Of a stretch of DNA of 64,000 nt, positions 8,735 through 17,146 are shown piece by piece. The stretch is from Streptomyces alboflavus. Lineage in GTDB: Bacteria; Actinomycetota; Actinomycetes; Streptomycetales; Streptomycetaceae. The position numbers and the translations under genes were made by a program. The stretch is from positions 62,001 through 126,000 of the forward strand of contig NZ_JNXT01000006.1 in the NCBI RefSeq assembly GCF_000716675.1, written 5' to 3'. Under the pieces are notes generated by a model. The model did no database searches. It was not told the origin of the DNA and saw only the letters and a list, made by a program, of their open reading frames with translations. Position 1 is the stretch's first letter. Every line of letters begins with the position of its first letter.

Positions 8735-9349
8735 TCAACTGCCGGGCCTGACCACCACGGCCCGCACCGTCACCTCCCCGCCGTGCCGGAAGCGCAGCAC
8801 GAAGGGCACCCGGTCGCCGAGCCGCAGCGACCCGGTGGGCCGCAGCATCACGTCCAGGCCCTCGGGCGTCATCCGCACGACGGACCGCGCGGGCACGGCC
8901 GCCGAGTCCACCATCCGCATCGACTCGACGTTCCCGGGCCGCTCCACGGTCCGGCTGAGCATGACGTCGGTGGCCGCGGGCGAGCGGACGGACAGCAACG
9001 TGTCGCCGGACTCACCGGTGTTGGTGATCCGGAAGAACGCCGCGGTCTCCGCCTTGCCGCCGTACGGCAGGAACACCCGCCCGTCGTCGACGGTCACGCG
9101 CGCGGGGCTACCCGCCGCCCCGACGGCGACCCACGCGGAGAGCCCGCACAGGGCGAGCGCGCAGGCGAGGACGGGGGCGAGGACCCCGGGGAGCGCGGAG
9201 CGCAGGCGCGCGTACGCCTCGCCGGTGCGGCCGGGGGCGTCGGCGGCCCGCTGCGGGGCACTCGACCTGGCACTCGGTCCGGCAGGCGTACCGGCAGGCG
9301 TACCGGCACTCCGACCGGCACTCAGTCCGGCACTCGTACGGGCCTTCAC
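8735..9349 (-). CDS. PCuAC-family (DUF461) copper chaperone-like membrane-anchored protein, ligands degenerate
   Basis: 204 residues. The GTG at 9349 overlaps the copper ATPase stop (GTGA) and has AGGAG 6 nt upstream. After a Ser/Gly/Pro-rich cytosolic stretch there is one membrane segment (VLAPVLACALALCGLSAWVAV), then a cupredoxin-like PCuAC domain: AAFFRITNTGESGDTLLSV, ESMRMVDSAAVPARSVV, LRLGDRVPFVLRFRHGGEVTV. The family's copper motif is H(M)x10Mx21HxM. Here the first His region reads TDVMLSR and the second reads GLDVMLRP, so both histidines are absent while Met residues remain. It is coupled to CopA, so a copper role is inferred. Confidence 0.75.
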   Translation of the reverse strand: MKARTSAGLSAGRSAGTPAGTPAGPSARSSAPQRAADAPGRTGEAYARLRSALPGVLAPVLACALALCGLSAWVAVGAAGSPARVTVDDGRVFLPYGGKAETAAFFRITNTGESGDTLLSVRSPAATDVMLSRTVERPGNVESMRMVDSAAVPARSVVRMTPEGLDVMLRPTGSLRLGDRVPFVLRFRHGGEVTVRAVVVRPGS

Positions 9350-11802
9350 TGGAAGCTCCTCTTCCGAGCGGCCCGCCGAGGTCCGCCCCGCTCGCGCCCC
9401 GTCCGTTCCCGCCCCGTCCGTTCCCGCCCCGCCTGCTCCCGCCCCGCGGCCTCCCGCGCGGCACTCCGCGGCACCGGCTCCCACGTACGCAGCCGCAGGC
9501 TGTTCGCGACCACGAGCAGGGAGCTCGCCGACATCGCGAGGGCCGCCGTCATCGGGCCGAGGCGGCCGACGGCGGCGAGCGGTACGGCGAGGGCGTTGTA
9601 GCCGAACGCCCAGACCAGGTTGGCGCGGATGGTGGCGAGGGTGCGCCGGGCGAGCCGCACCGCGACGGCCGCGGCCCCGATGTCACCGGCGGCCAGCGTC
9701 ACGTCGGCCGCGCCGATCGCGGCGTCGGTGCCGCAGCCCATGGCGATGCCGAGGTCGGCGCGGGCGAGCGCGGCCGCGTCGTTCACGCCGTCGCCGAGCA
9801 CGGCGACGCGGCGGCCCTCGGCCCGCAGCCGCCCGACGAGGTCCGCCTTGTCCTCGGGCGTGCAGCGCGCGTGCACTTCGCGGATCCCCAGCTCGGCGGC
9901 CACGGCGTGCGCGGTCGCCGCCCGGTCCCCGGTGGCGAGGACCGGCTCCACGCCGAGCCGCCGCAGCCGGTCCACCGCGCGGTAACTCCCGGCCCGCAGC
10001 ACGTCCCCCACGGCCACGACGGCCTCGACGACCCCGTCCACCCGCACCAGGACCACGGTCCGCGCGGCGGCCTCGGCGTCGGCGAGCGCACGGGCGAGGA
10101 CGTCGGAGAGGGCGTGGCCCCCGCCGTCGGGCACCCCTTCCGGCCCCGCCTCCGCCCCCGGCGAGCACACCTCCACGAGCCGCCCCTCCACGACCCCGCG
10201 CACACCCCGCCCGGGCCGCGCCAGGAAATCCGCGACCTCAGGCAACTCCCCCTCACCGAGCTCCTGTCGGGCGTACGACGTGATCGCGCGCCCCAGCGGA
10301 TGCTCCGAACCCCGCTCCACCGCCCCCGCGAGCCGCAGTGCCGCGTCCCGGCCCAGGCCGTCCGGCGCGGCGGTGACCTGGGTGACGGTCATGTGCCCTG
10401 TCGTCAGCGTGCCGGTCTTGTCGAGGACGACGGTGTCGACGTGGCGCAGCGTCTCCAGGGCGCGCGGTCCGCCGACGAGGACGCCGAGTTGGGCGCCGCG
10501 CCCGGTGGCGGCGAGCAGCGCGGTGGGCGTGGCGAGGCCCAGGGCGCAGGGACAGGCGACGACGAGGACGGCCACGGACGCGGTGACGGCGGCCTGCGGG
10601 TCGGCCCCGGCGCCGAGCCAGAACCCGAGGACGGTCACGGCGAGCGTGAGGACGACGGGGACGAAGACGGCCGCCGCGGCGTCCGCGACGCGCTGGGCGC
10701 GGGCCTTCCCGGCCTGGGCCTCCGTCACCATCCGGGTGATGCGGGCGAGTTGGGTGTCGGAGCCCACGGCGGTGGCCCGCACGACGAGCAGCCCGCTCTC
10801 GTTGACGGCGGCCCCGACGACGTCCTGCCCGGGCCCGACCTCGACCGGCTCGCTCTCACCGGTCACGAGGGACAGGTCGAGTGCGGAGTGCCCGGACACC
10901 ACCACACCGTCGGTGGCCACCCGCTCCCCGGGCCGCACGACGAACTCCTGCCCCACCAGCAACTCCCCGGCGGGCACCCGTCGTTCACCGCCACCCGGGT
11001 CCCGTACCGCGACGTCCTTGACGGCGAGCGATGCCAGCGACCGCAGCGCCGCCCCGGTGCCGTGCCGCGCCCGCGCCTCCAGGAAGCGCCCCGCGAGCAC
11101 CGAGAGCGGCACGCCGACGGCCGCCTCCAGATACACGTGCGCGCCCCCGCCCGCCGACGGAAGCACCTCGAACGGCATCCGCATCCCCGGCTCGCCCGCC
11201 CCGCCGAGGAACAGCGCGTACGCCGACCAGGAGAAGGACGCCGCGACGCCGAGCGACACCAGCGTGTCCATGGTCGCGGCGCAGTGCCGCAGGCCGCGTA
11301 CCGCCCGCAGGTGGAAGGGCCACGCACCCCACACCGCGACCGGCGCCGTCAGCATGAAGCACAGCCACTGCCAGTTGCGGAACTGCCAGGCGGGCACCAT
11401 CGAGAGGACGAGCACGGGCAGCGAGAGCAGCGCGGTGACCAGCAGCCGCTGCCGCTCGGCCCGCGCCTCGTCGGCGCCCGCCGCAGCGGGTTTCGCCGCC
11501 CCCGACGACGAGGGCGTGGGCGGTGCGGGCGGCGGGGGCGGCTCGGCGGTGTACCCGGCGCGTACGACGACGGCGACGAGCTCGTCCGTGCCGGTGCCGA
11601 CGGGGTGGCGCACCCGGGCCCGGCCGGTGGCGAGGTTTACGGTCGCGCTGACGCCCGCCAGCCTGCCGAGCTTCTTCTCGACGCGGTTCACACAGGCGGC
11701 ACAGGTCATCCCGCCGACGATCAGGTCGGTGGTGACGGTGGCCTCAGGAGTCCCGGGGGCCTCGGGTGCCTCGGGGGCGGCGGCCGTGGGTTCGGGGGTC
11801 AC
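9346..11802 (-). CDS. copA: Copper-translocating P1B-type ATPase (CopA family)
   Basis: 818 residues. The order is an N-terminal metal-binding domain (GGMTCAACVNRVEKK), membrane helices, the A-domain TGES, the ion motif CPCALGLATP, the phosphorylation site DKTGTLT (Asp461), the SEHPLGRAI histidine-proline motif and GDGVNDAAALARAD. CPC plus the N-terminal CAAC indicates Cu(I) export. The GTG start overlaps the upstream small gene's stop (GTGA), and its own stop overlaps the next gene in the same way, so the three are a tightly coupled operon. Nothing looks broken. The C-terminal Arg/Gly-rich tail (GRERTGRERTG) is repetitive. Confidence 0.93.
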   Translation of the reverse strand: MTPEPTAAAPEAPEAPGTPEATVTTDLIVGGMTCAACVNRVEKKLGRLAGVSATVNLATGRARVRHPVGTGTDELVAVVVRAGYTAEPPPPPAPPTPSSSGAAKPAAAGADEARAERQRLLVTALLSLPVLVLSMVPAWQFRNWQWLCFMLTAPVAVWGAWPFHLRAVRGLRHCAATMDTLVSLGVAASFSWSAYALFLGGAGEPGMRMPFEVLPSAGGGAHVYLEAAVGVPLSVLAGRFLEARARHGTGAALRSLASLAVKDVAVRDPGGGERRVPAGELLVGQEFVVRPGERVATDGVVVSGHSALDLSLVTGESEPVEVGPGQDVVGAAVNESGLLVVRATAVGSDTQLARITRMVTEAQAGKARAQRVADAAAAVFVPVVLTLAVTVLGFWLGAGADPQAAVTASVAVLVVACPCALGLATPTALLAATGRGAQLGVLVGGPRALETLRHVDTVVLDKTGTLTTGHMTVTQVTAAPDGLGRDAALRLAGAVERGSEHPLGRAITSYARQELGEGELPEVADFLARPGRGVRGVVEGRLVEVCSPGAEAGPEGVPDGGGHALSDVLARALADAEAAARTVVLVRVDGVVEAVVAVGDVLRAGSYRAVDRLRRLGVEPVLATGDRAATAHAVAAELGIREVHARCTPEDKADLVGRLRAEGRRVAVLGDGVNDAAALARADLGIAMGCGTDAAIGAADVTLAAGDIGAAAVAVRLARRTLATIRANLVWAFGYNALAVPLAAVGRLGPMTAALAMSASSLLVVANSLRLRTWEPVPRSAAREAAGREQAGRERTGRERTGRERGGPRRAARKRSFQ

Positions 11803-12095
11803 TGGCCGTGGCCTCCGTGCCCGCCGCCGTGGCCACCGCCCGAACCGCCGCCGGAGCCGCCGTCCTTGTCGTCGCCCGCACCGCCGTCCGGCGTCGAGGA
11901 CCGCATCCCCGGTGCCACCGGCCCCACGGACGAGCCGACTTGATACGCGACGGCGAAGACGACGACGAGCAGGACGAGGAACCCCAGGAGCGCGGGTGGC
12001 GGCCGCCACACCCCGGACGCACCCGGCGTACGTGCGCTGCTTGACGTACGCGAACTCGGCGACGTACCCGAAAGGGACGAACGCTCGTCTGCCAT
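11799..12095 (-). CDS. Small membrane protein with His/Gly-rich C-terminal tail, first gene of copper operon
   Basis: 98 residues: a Ser-rich N-terminus, one hydrophobic helix (ALLGFLVLLVVVFAVAYQVGSSV), then an Asp/Gly linker and the tail GGGHGGGHGGHGQ. The ATG has GGGAG 7 nt upstream. The stop codon overlaps the copA GTG. The His-Gly tail looks like a metal-binding sequence. I do not recognise a named family. A role in handing over or buffering copper at the membrane is inferred from position and the tail. Confidence 0.75.
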   Translation of the reverse strand: MADERSSLSGTSPSSRTSSSARTPGASGVWRPPPALLGFLVLLVVVFAVAYQVGSSVGPVAPGMRSSTPDGGAGDDKDGGSGGGSGGGHGGGHGGHGQ

Positions 12096-12291
12096 CGACG
12101 CTCCCGTGGCTGATCCGGCGGCGCGGGCAGCGGACGCCCGGCACCGGACAGGTGGTCGCGCGCCGCCGCCGGTGGGTTCCCGGAAGGTGTGAGACGTGCC
12201 ATGCGGACGTGTCGCAGTTGGGCCGAACGGGTGACTTGCGCAAGAATTGCCTGGTGCAGACGTTGAGGACGAGCCAGGACGGGGTTGCTCT

Positions 12292-12675
12292 GTGACCAGC
12301 CACGAAGCCACCGACGAACAGTGGGAAGGGCTCGCCCAGGTCGTACCGCTGCGCGGCCGCAACGAATGGCCGTCGTGGCCGGGACACCGGGCGCTGCCCG
12401 ACGCCGAGACGGAAGCGCGCCGCCGTTTCATCGTGACGCGTGTGAACATCTTCGCGGACGCCCGTGAGGTCGCCGAGCACCTCATGGCGCAGACCCCCGT
12501 CCTGCTCGACCTGTCCGGCGCCGAGACCGAAGTCGCCAAGCGGGTCCTCGACTTCAGCAGCGGCGTGGTCTTCGGACTCGGCTGCGGGATGCACCGCGTG
12601 GAGAAGAACGTTTTCCTGCTGTCCCCGGCGGACACGGAGGTGCAGGGCCTGGTGGAGGCGGCGACCGGCATCTAG
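12292..12675 (+). CDS. SepF-like cell division protein paralogue
   Basis: 127 residues from a GTG at 12292. After ~45 residues of linker the SepF (DUF552) domain follows: RRFIVTRVNIFADAREVAEHLMAQTPVLLDLSGAETEVAKRVLDFSSGVVFGLGCGMHRVEKNVFLLSP. This is the beta-alpha-beta core that polymerises and binds FtsZ in SepF. Streptomycetes carry several SepF paralogues. This one lacks the usual long N-terminal membrane-binding region and is not beside ftsZ, so it is a secondary SepF-like protein rather than the main Z-ring anchor. Confidence 0.8.
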   Translation: MTSHEATDEQWEGLAQVVPLRGRNEWPSWPGHRALPDAETEARRRFIVTRVNIFADAREVAEHLMAQTPVLLDLSGAETEVAKRVLDFSSGVVFGLGCGMHRVEKNVFLLSPADTEVQGLVEAATGI

Positions 12676-12819
12676 CCGGGCCCCGATGGCCGTCCGCCGC
12701 GATGGTGATCTAGCCCAACTCGCCCCCTCACGTGGGGCTTCGGCCGCCGATCCCCCGATCGTGCGAAGGTCGCTTGGGCAAAACGGTTCGGCTTGTCCAC
12801 CGGCCCGTAGCTTCCGTTC

Positions 12820-14061
12820 ATGACTGTGCACTCCCGCCGGGCGCTCGCGCAGGATCCGACGGCCCGGGCCAAGCCACGCGTCACCGAACTGCGTCTCTCC
12901 GCCTTCGCGGGCCACCGCGGCGCCGCGTTCCCGCTCGGCCCGCTCACGCTCTTCGCGGGCCCCAGCGGCAGCGGCAAGACGAGCGCGCTGCGGGCGTACG
13001 AGGCGCTCGCGCTGCTCGGCGCCGGAGTCGAGCTGATCGACGTGTTCCCCGAGCCCGCCCGCTGCGTGCCCGAACGCGCGCGGGCCGACGGCCAGGCCCG
13101 CCGCGGCTTCCGCATCGGCTGTACGGTCGACGGCCCCGCCGGGCCCGTCCGGCTCGACGTCGCCGTGCAGGCCGAACCGGAACTGCGCATCGCGGGCGAG
13201 CGCTTGACGCGCGACGGGCTGACCCTCCTGGAGACCGCGCAGCGCGACCCCGGCCGCCGCGCCGTCCAGGCCGCCTGGCACACCGCGGGCGCCGCGCCCG
13301 TGACCCGCGCGCCGCTGCCCGACGACCGGCTCGGCACGGCCCTGCTCCCGCTGCGCGTCGCGGGCAAGACCGACGGCCAGCGCCTGGTGCTCGCCGCCGC
13401 CGAACAGGTCGTCGTGGCACTGCGGTCGGTGTTCACCTGCGATCCGCGGCCCGGCCGCATGCGCGAGCCCGTGCCGCCCGGACTCGTCGGCGCGGGCCGG
13501 CTGCTCGGCGGCTGCGACAACCTCGCGGAGGTCCTGTGGCGCACCCGCTCCGAGTGCGGCAACCGGCACGCCCAGCTCGTGGCGGCGCTGCGCTCCGGCT
13601 GCGCGGGACCGGTCGCCGACGTCCTCGCCGAGGAGACCCGCGACGGCGAGCTGCGGGCCCTGCTCGACCGCGGCGACGGCGTGCGCACCTGCGTCGGGCG
13701 GCTAGGCGACGGCGAACTGCGCTATCTCGCCCTCGCCCTGGTGCTGCTCACCGGACCGCGCGTCCTGGAGGTCGACCCGGTGGCGGAGGTCCCCGAGGCC
13801 TACCAGAGCCTCACCGTCCTCGCCGACGGCTTCGACCGCTGCCTGGACCAGCGCCAGAAGCGGGCCCTCGCGGACCTCGCGGCCCGGATGTGCGCCCGCG
13901 GCCATCTGCGCCTCATCGGCGCCGTGGCCGACGCGACATGGGCCGCGACGGCGGACGGGGTGACGGTGGTGGACCTGGGGCGGGCCGGGGACGGGGGTGC
14001 CGAGAGCGCGCCGGTCGCCCGCCGCGCGCGGGTGCCGAGATCGCGGGCGCCCGGGATGTAG
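12820..14061 (+). CDS. AAA/RecF-type P-loop ATPase of unknown function
   Basis: 413 residues. N-terminal ITELRLSAFAGHRGA-type opening with Walker A GPSGSGKTSALRAYEAL, characteristic of SMC/RecF/OLD-like ABC ATPases. A signature-like LGDGELRYLALALVLLTGPRVLEVD follows near residue 310, where a Walker B would be expected. It starts at ATG 12820, and TAGCTT lies 6 nt upstream, so the mRNA may be leaderless. The next gene begins 12 nt after the stop, so co-transcription with the pyrophosphohydrolase gene is likely. I do not assign a function. Confidence 0.75.
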   Translation: MTVHSRRALAQDPTARAKPRVTELRLSAFAGHRGAAFPLGPLTLFAGPSGSGKTSALRAYEALALLGAGVELIDVFPEPARCVPERARADGQARRGFRIGCTVDGPAGPVRLDVAVQAEPELRIAGERLTRDGLTLLETAQRDPGRRAVQAAWHTAGAAPVTRAPLPDDRLGTALLPLRVAGKTDGQRLVLAAAEQVVVALRSVFTCDPRPGRMREPVPPGLVGAGRLLGGCDNLAEVLWRTRSECGNRHAQLVAALRSGCAGPVADVLAEETRDGELRALLDRGDGVRTCVGRLGDGELRYLALALVLLTGPRVLEVDPVAEVPEAYQSLTVLADGFDRCLDQRQKRALADLAARMCARGHLRLIGAVADATWAATADGVTVVDLGRAGDGGAESAPVARRARVPRSRAPGM

Positions 14062-14073
14062 TTGACTTGAGCC

Positions 14074-14397
14074 GTGACAGACCAAGACGTAGCGGGACTG
14101 CAGCGCAGGCTGGCCGAGTTCGCGGCCGCGCGGCACTGGGAGCCCTACCACACGCCCAAGAACCTGGCCGCCGCACTCAGCGTGGAGGCCTCCGAACTCG
14201 TGGAGATCTTCCAGTGGCTGACGCCGGAGGAGTCGGCGCGGGTGATGGCCGACCCGGACTCGGCGCACCGCGTCACGGACGAGGTCGCCGACGTCCTCGC
14301 CTATCTCCTCCAGTTCTGCGAAGTGCTCGGCATCGACCCGCTCCAGGCGCTCGCGGCGAAGATCGAGCGGAACGAGCACCGCTTCCCGGCGCCGTAG
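14074..14397 (+). CDS. MazG-like nucleotide pyrophosphohydrolase (dCTPase family)
   Basis: 107 residues with the MazG/RS21-C6 fold signatures: KNLAAALSVEASELVEIFQWL (ExxE metal-binding pair) and RVTDEVADVLAYLLQFCEVLGID (ExxD pair). Small single-domain members hydrolyse non-canonical or excess dNTPs such as dCTP and its analogues to the monophosphate, limiting mutagenesis. It starts with GTG 14074, 12 nt after the ATPase gene. Two DnaA boxes lie downstream. Confidence 0.88.
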   Translation: MTDQDVAGLQRRLAEFAAARHWEPYHTPKNLAAALSVEASELVEIFQWLTPEESARVMADPDSAHRVTDEVADVLAYLLQFCEVLGIDPLQALAAKIERNEHRFPAP

Positions 14398-14516
14398 CGC
14401 CCGCGTGCGCCGGGGAGCTGGGCCCATCCGCCCCGTGATCCCCGGCCGTCACCGCCCGTTGGACATGCCGAAAGCCCCCCAAAGACACCTCATCGTCACT
14501 CTCCGGAGTGGATGCA

Positions 14517-14543
14517 TTGTCCACAGTCGATTTTTTGTCCACA
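14517..14543. promoter_or_regulatory. Pair of DnaA boxes (TTGTCCACA x2)
   Basis: TTGTCCACA occurs at 14517-14525 and 14535-14543, same orientation, spaced exactly 18 bp, with a T-run between them. Both equal the preferred Streptomyces DnaA box. They lie in an AT-richer 257-bp gap, 112 bp upstream of the next start codon. Function could be regulatory or DnaA titration. Two boxes alone are not an origin. Confidence 0.65.
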
Positions 14544-14654
14544 GATTTCAGGCTTCCTCTGGCTTTTCGTCCTGAAGACGCTCACTGTGGGTAGTGGATA
14601 GGGGAGTTCGGATGTACGTGCTGTGAGTGGGCGCGCGATGAATGGGGACGGCGC

Positions 14655-15176
14655 ATGGATGCGATGCGGCTCATCGAGGCGAGCAGGTGCGCCCTGGCGC
14701 GGAGTCAGGAGTCCGCAGCCATCGTGGCGGAGGTGTGGCAGTCCCAGGCCCTGGCACAGGCGATCGGCAGCCGCCTCGCGGTCGCGGGTCCGCCGGAGTT
14801 ACGCGGCGAGGCGCTGGGCCTGAGCGAGCTCAGCGGCAGAGGCTGCGCCGTCCTCGACCCCCGCCAGTCCGGGACCCAGGAGATACGCGCGGCGGGCCTG
14901 ACAGAGATAGGAGACGCCCACGACACCCTCCTCGGCCTCGGCGCCCTCCTCGGCGAAGTCGGCATCGCCCTGGTCACGGTGGCCATGGGCGCCGAGGACG
15001 AGGGGGTGTACTGGCAGTGCATGGAAGCCATCGACGCAGCCGACGAGTCCCGCGACCGCGTCCTCGAAATGCTCCGCAGACTCGCGGCCCGCGAACGCAA
15101 TGCGGTGTCTGGCGGGGGCGCCTTGGACCGGGGGAGGTGCGACCGGGTATCGGAGGGCAAGTCGCCCTCGTGCTGA
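14655..15176 (+). CDS. Uncharacterised helical protein (DUF6099-like)
   Basis: 173 residues, predicted mostly alpha-helical: MDAMRLIEASRCALARSQESAAIVAEVWQ..., then a GLSELSGRGCAVLDP turn and LTEIGDAHDTLLGLGALLGEVGIALVTVAM, ending in a Cys/Gly-rich tail. No catalytic motif or membrane helix seen. The ATG has GGGGACGG upstream. It resembles a small streptomycete family I know only as a domain of unknown function; the DUF number is a recollection. The DnaA-box pair lies in its upstream region. Confidence 0.7.
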   Translation: MDAMRLIEASRCALARSQESAAIVAEVWQSQALAQAIGSRLAVAGPPELRGEALGLSELSGRGCAVLDPRQSGTQEIRAAGLTEIGDAHDTLLGLGALLGEVGIALVTVAMGAEDEGVYWQCMEAIDAADESRDRVLEMLRRLAARERNAVSGGGALDRGRCDRVSEGKSPSC

Positions 15177-15210
15177 GGGCGGGGCGCGTGAGGTGTGGCC
15201 GGGAGGCGGC

Positions 15211-15450
15211 TTGGTCTGGGGCGAGGCGAGGCGTGGCGTGGCCCGGGTCGGCAAGTTGGGTTGGGGTGAGGTGTGATCTGGGTCGGCAAGTTGGTCTGAG
15301 GCGAGGCGAGGCGTGGCGTGGCCCGGGTCGGCAAGTTGGGTTGGGGCGAGGTGTGATCCGGGTCGGCAAGTTGGTCTGGGGCGCGGCACGGCCCAGGTCG
15401 GCAGATAAGAGCCCGTCCGGCGATTGAGGACGAGCGCGCAGCGCGATCGG
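15211..15450. repeat. 80-bp tandem repeat (about 2.4 copies) followed by a dispersed intergenic element
   Basis: The 448-bp gap 15177-15624 has no gene I can support. TTGGTCTG recurs at 15211, 15291 and 15371 (period exactly 80). Within each unit GGGTCGGCAAGTTGG repeats twice. At 15411-15450 it runs into GAGCCCGTCCGGCGATTGAG, the dispersed element also seen at 7834 and 34414. The rest (to about 15600) is G-rich, with imperfect GGGGTGGACGGTGC-like short repeats. Confidence 0.8.
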
Positions 15451-15624
15451 CGGTGCGACGGGGCAGGCGGTGCCATGGGGCGGGCGGCGCCAGGGGGTAG
15501 ACGGTGCCACGGGGTGGACGGTGCATCGGGCGGGTGGGCGGCTCTGGGCGCCGCCCCGGCCGCCGATGCACCCGGCCGCCGGGGGGTGCGGCGGCCGGGA
15601 CGTCGGGTGCAACGACGGCCCCCG

Positions 15625-15888
15625 TCAGACCCGACCCCGCTCCTCCCCGGCAGGGCCCCGTTCCTCCCCGGCAGGGCCCCGCGTGGACTGCTGGAGGTCG
15701 GCGTCCAGTTGGGTCAGATCCGCGTTGAGCGCGGCCATGAGCTCCTCCATCTGCTGCAGCAGGCCCTTGGGCGCACCCTGCTGACCGGCCGGTGCCTGCG
15801 CGCGAGCCTGCTCCGGCACCACCTCGTCGCGGGGCTGCTCCGGCGCGAGCGGGTCGTGCGCCTGCTCGGGCACGGCTTCCTGGGACAT
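15625..15888 (-). CDS. Small acidic/glutamine-rich protein of unknown function
   Basis: 87 residues from ATG 15888 with GGAGG 8 nt upstream. The N-terminal half is Pro/Glu/Gln-rich and disordered (EQAHDPLAPEQPRDEVVPEQA). It is followed by one amphipathic helix LLQQMEELMAALNADLTQLDADLQQ and a duplicated GPAGEER GPAGEER tail. No signal peptide or membrane segment. Not recognised. The clear ribosome site and the helix support it being a gene rather than a shadow. Confidence 0.6.
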   Translation of the reverse strand: MSQEAVPEQAHDPLAPEQPRDEVVPEQARAQAPAGQQGAPKGLLQQMEELMAALNADLTQLDADLQQSTRGPAGEERGPAGEERGRV

Positions 15889-16153
15889 GACGGCCTCCTC
15901 GGCCCGCGCCCCGCCGGTGCCGGGGGCGCGCCCCGGACGGGCAAGGCAGTTGGTGCGGGGGACGCGTCGGCAGCGACCGCCGGCGCGGGTGCCGGGCGGT
16001 CCGGCTCCGCCGAGCCAACGATCACCCGTGTGGCACGGTCACTGCGGCGGACCCGCCCCGGTCGCGGGGTTGACGGATTTCACCCGACCGGGGCGGCGGT
16101 GGACCGGTGGGACAGGGGAGGTTGACGGGCGTTCGACCGTGCAGGATGGAGGT

Positions 16154-17077
16154 ATGGATCTTCGCATCTTCACCGAGCCCCAGCAGGGGGCCACCTACGA
16201 CACGCTGCTCGCCGTCGCCAAGGCGACCGAGGACCTGGGCTTCGACGCGTTCTTCCGCTCGGACCACTATCTGCGGATGGGTTCCGTCGACGGCCTGCCC
16301 GGCCCCACGGACGCGTGGATCACGCTGGCCGGGCTCGCCCGGGAGACCAGGCGCATCCGGCTCGGCACGCTGATGACGGCGGGCACGTTCCGGCTGCCGG
16401 GCGTGCTCGCCATCCAGGTGGCTCAGGTCGACCAGATGTCGGGCGGCCGGGTCGAGCTGGGTCTGGGTGCGGGCTGGTTCGAGGAGGAGCACAAGGCGTA
16501 CGGAATTCCGTTCCCGAAGGAGAAGTTCGCGCGGCTCGAGGAGCAGCTCGCGATCGTCACCGGCCTGTGGGGGACGCCGCCGGGCGACACGTTCTCGTAC
16601 GAGGGAACGCACTACCAGCTGACCGACTCGCCCGCGCTGCCCAAGCCCGCGCAGTCCAAGGTGCCGGTCCTGATCGGCGGTCACGGCGCGAAGCGCACGC
16701 CGCGCCTCGCCGCGCGGTACGCGGACGAGTTCAACATTCCGTTCGCCTCGGTGGAGGACAGCGAGCGGCAGTTCGGCCGGGTGCGGGCCGCCGCCGATGA
16801 GGCCGGGCGCAAGGCCGGCGACCTGGTGTACTCCAACGCCCTGGTGGCGTGCGTGGGCAAGGACGACGCCGAGGTGGCCCGGCGCGCTGCCGTCATCGGG
16901 CGTGAGGTGGCGGAGCTGAAGGCCAACGGGCTCGCGGGTTCGCCCGCCGAGGTCGTCGACAAGATCGGCCGGTACGCGGAGATCGGCGCGAGCCGCGTCT
17001 ACCTCCAGTGCCTCGACCTGTCCGACCTGGATCACCTGGAGCTGATCTCGGCACAGGTGCAGTCGCAACTGTCGTAA
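16154..17077 (+). CDS. LLM-class F420-dependent oxidoreductase
   Basis: 307 residues of the luciferase-like TIM barrel. The start MDLRIFTEPQQGATYDTLLAVAKATEDLGFDAFFRSDHYL carries the family's R/SDHY signature. Then RIRLGTLMTAGTFRLPGVLAIQVAQVDQMSGGRVELGLGAGWFEEEHKAYGIPFP, and VPVLIGGHGAKRTPRLAARYADEFN, typical of F420-binding members. It should carry out hydride transfer with coenzyme F420; the substrate is unknown. ATG 16154 follows GGATGGAGGT. The neighbour is convergent, with a shared hairpin terminator. Confidence 0.9.
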   Translation: MDLRIFTEPQQGATYDTLLAVAKATEDLGFDAFFRSDHYLRMGSVDGLPGPTDAWITLAGLARETRRIRLGTLMTAGTFRLPGVLAIQVAQVDQMSGGRVELGLGAGWFEEEHKAYGIPFPKEKFARLEEQLAIVTGLWGTPPGDTFSYEGTHYQLTDSPALPKPAQSKVPVLIGGHGAKRTPRLAARYADEFNIPFASVEDSERQFGRVRAAADEAGRKAGDLVYSNALVACVGKDDAEVARRAAVIGREVAELKANGLAGSPAEVVDKIGRYAEIGASRVYLQCLDLSDLDHLELISAQVQSQLS

Positions 17078-17084
17078 CGTGCGA

Positions 17085-17114
17085 CGGGGCCCGCCGATGA
17101 CTCGACGGGCCCCG
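17085..17114. terminator. Bidirectional hairpin between convergent genes
   Basis: Perfect 9-bp stem CGGGGCCCG (17085-17093) with CGGGCCCCG (17106-17114) and a 12-nt loop, just after the oxidoreductase stop and before the end of the convergent secreted-protein gene. Confidence 0.65.
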
Positions 17115-17146
17115 CGTCAGCCGGTGTCGGCTACCGCCCGGTGCTG

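Noticed and set aside
12787..12813. Promoter with TTGTCC as -35 for the AAA ATPase gene
   Set aside because: The spacing to TAGCTT is only 9 bp, too short. Only the -10-like TAGCTT is kept as a comment.
14400..14654. Replication origin suggested by DnaA boxes
   Set aside because: Only two boxes, and no dnaA, dnaN or other origin genes nearby.
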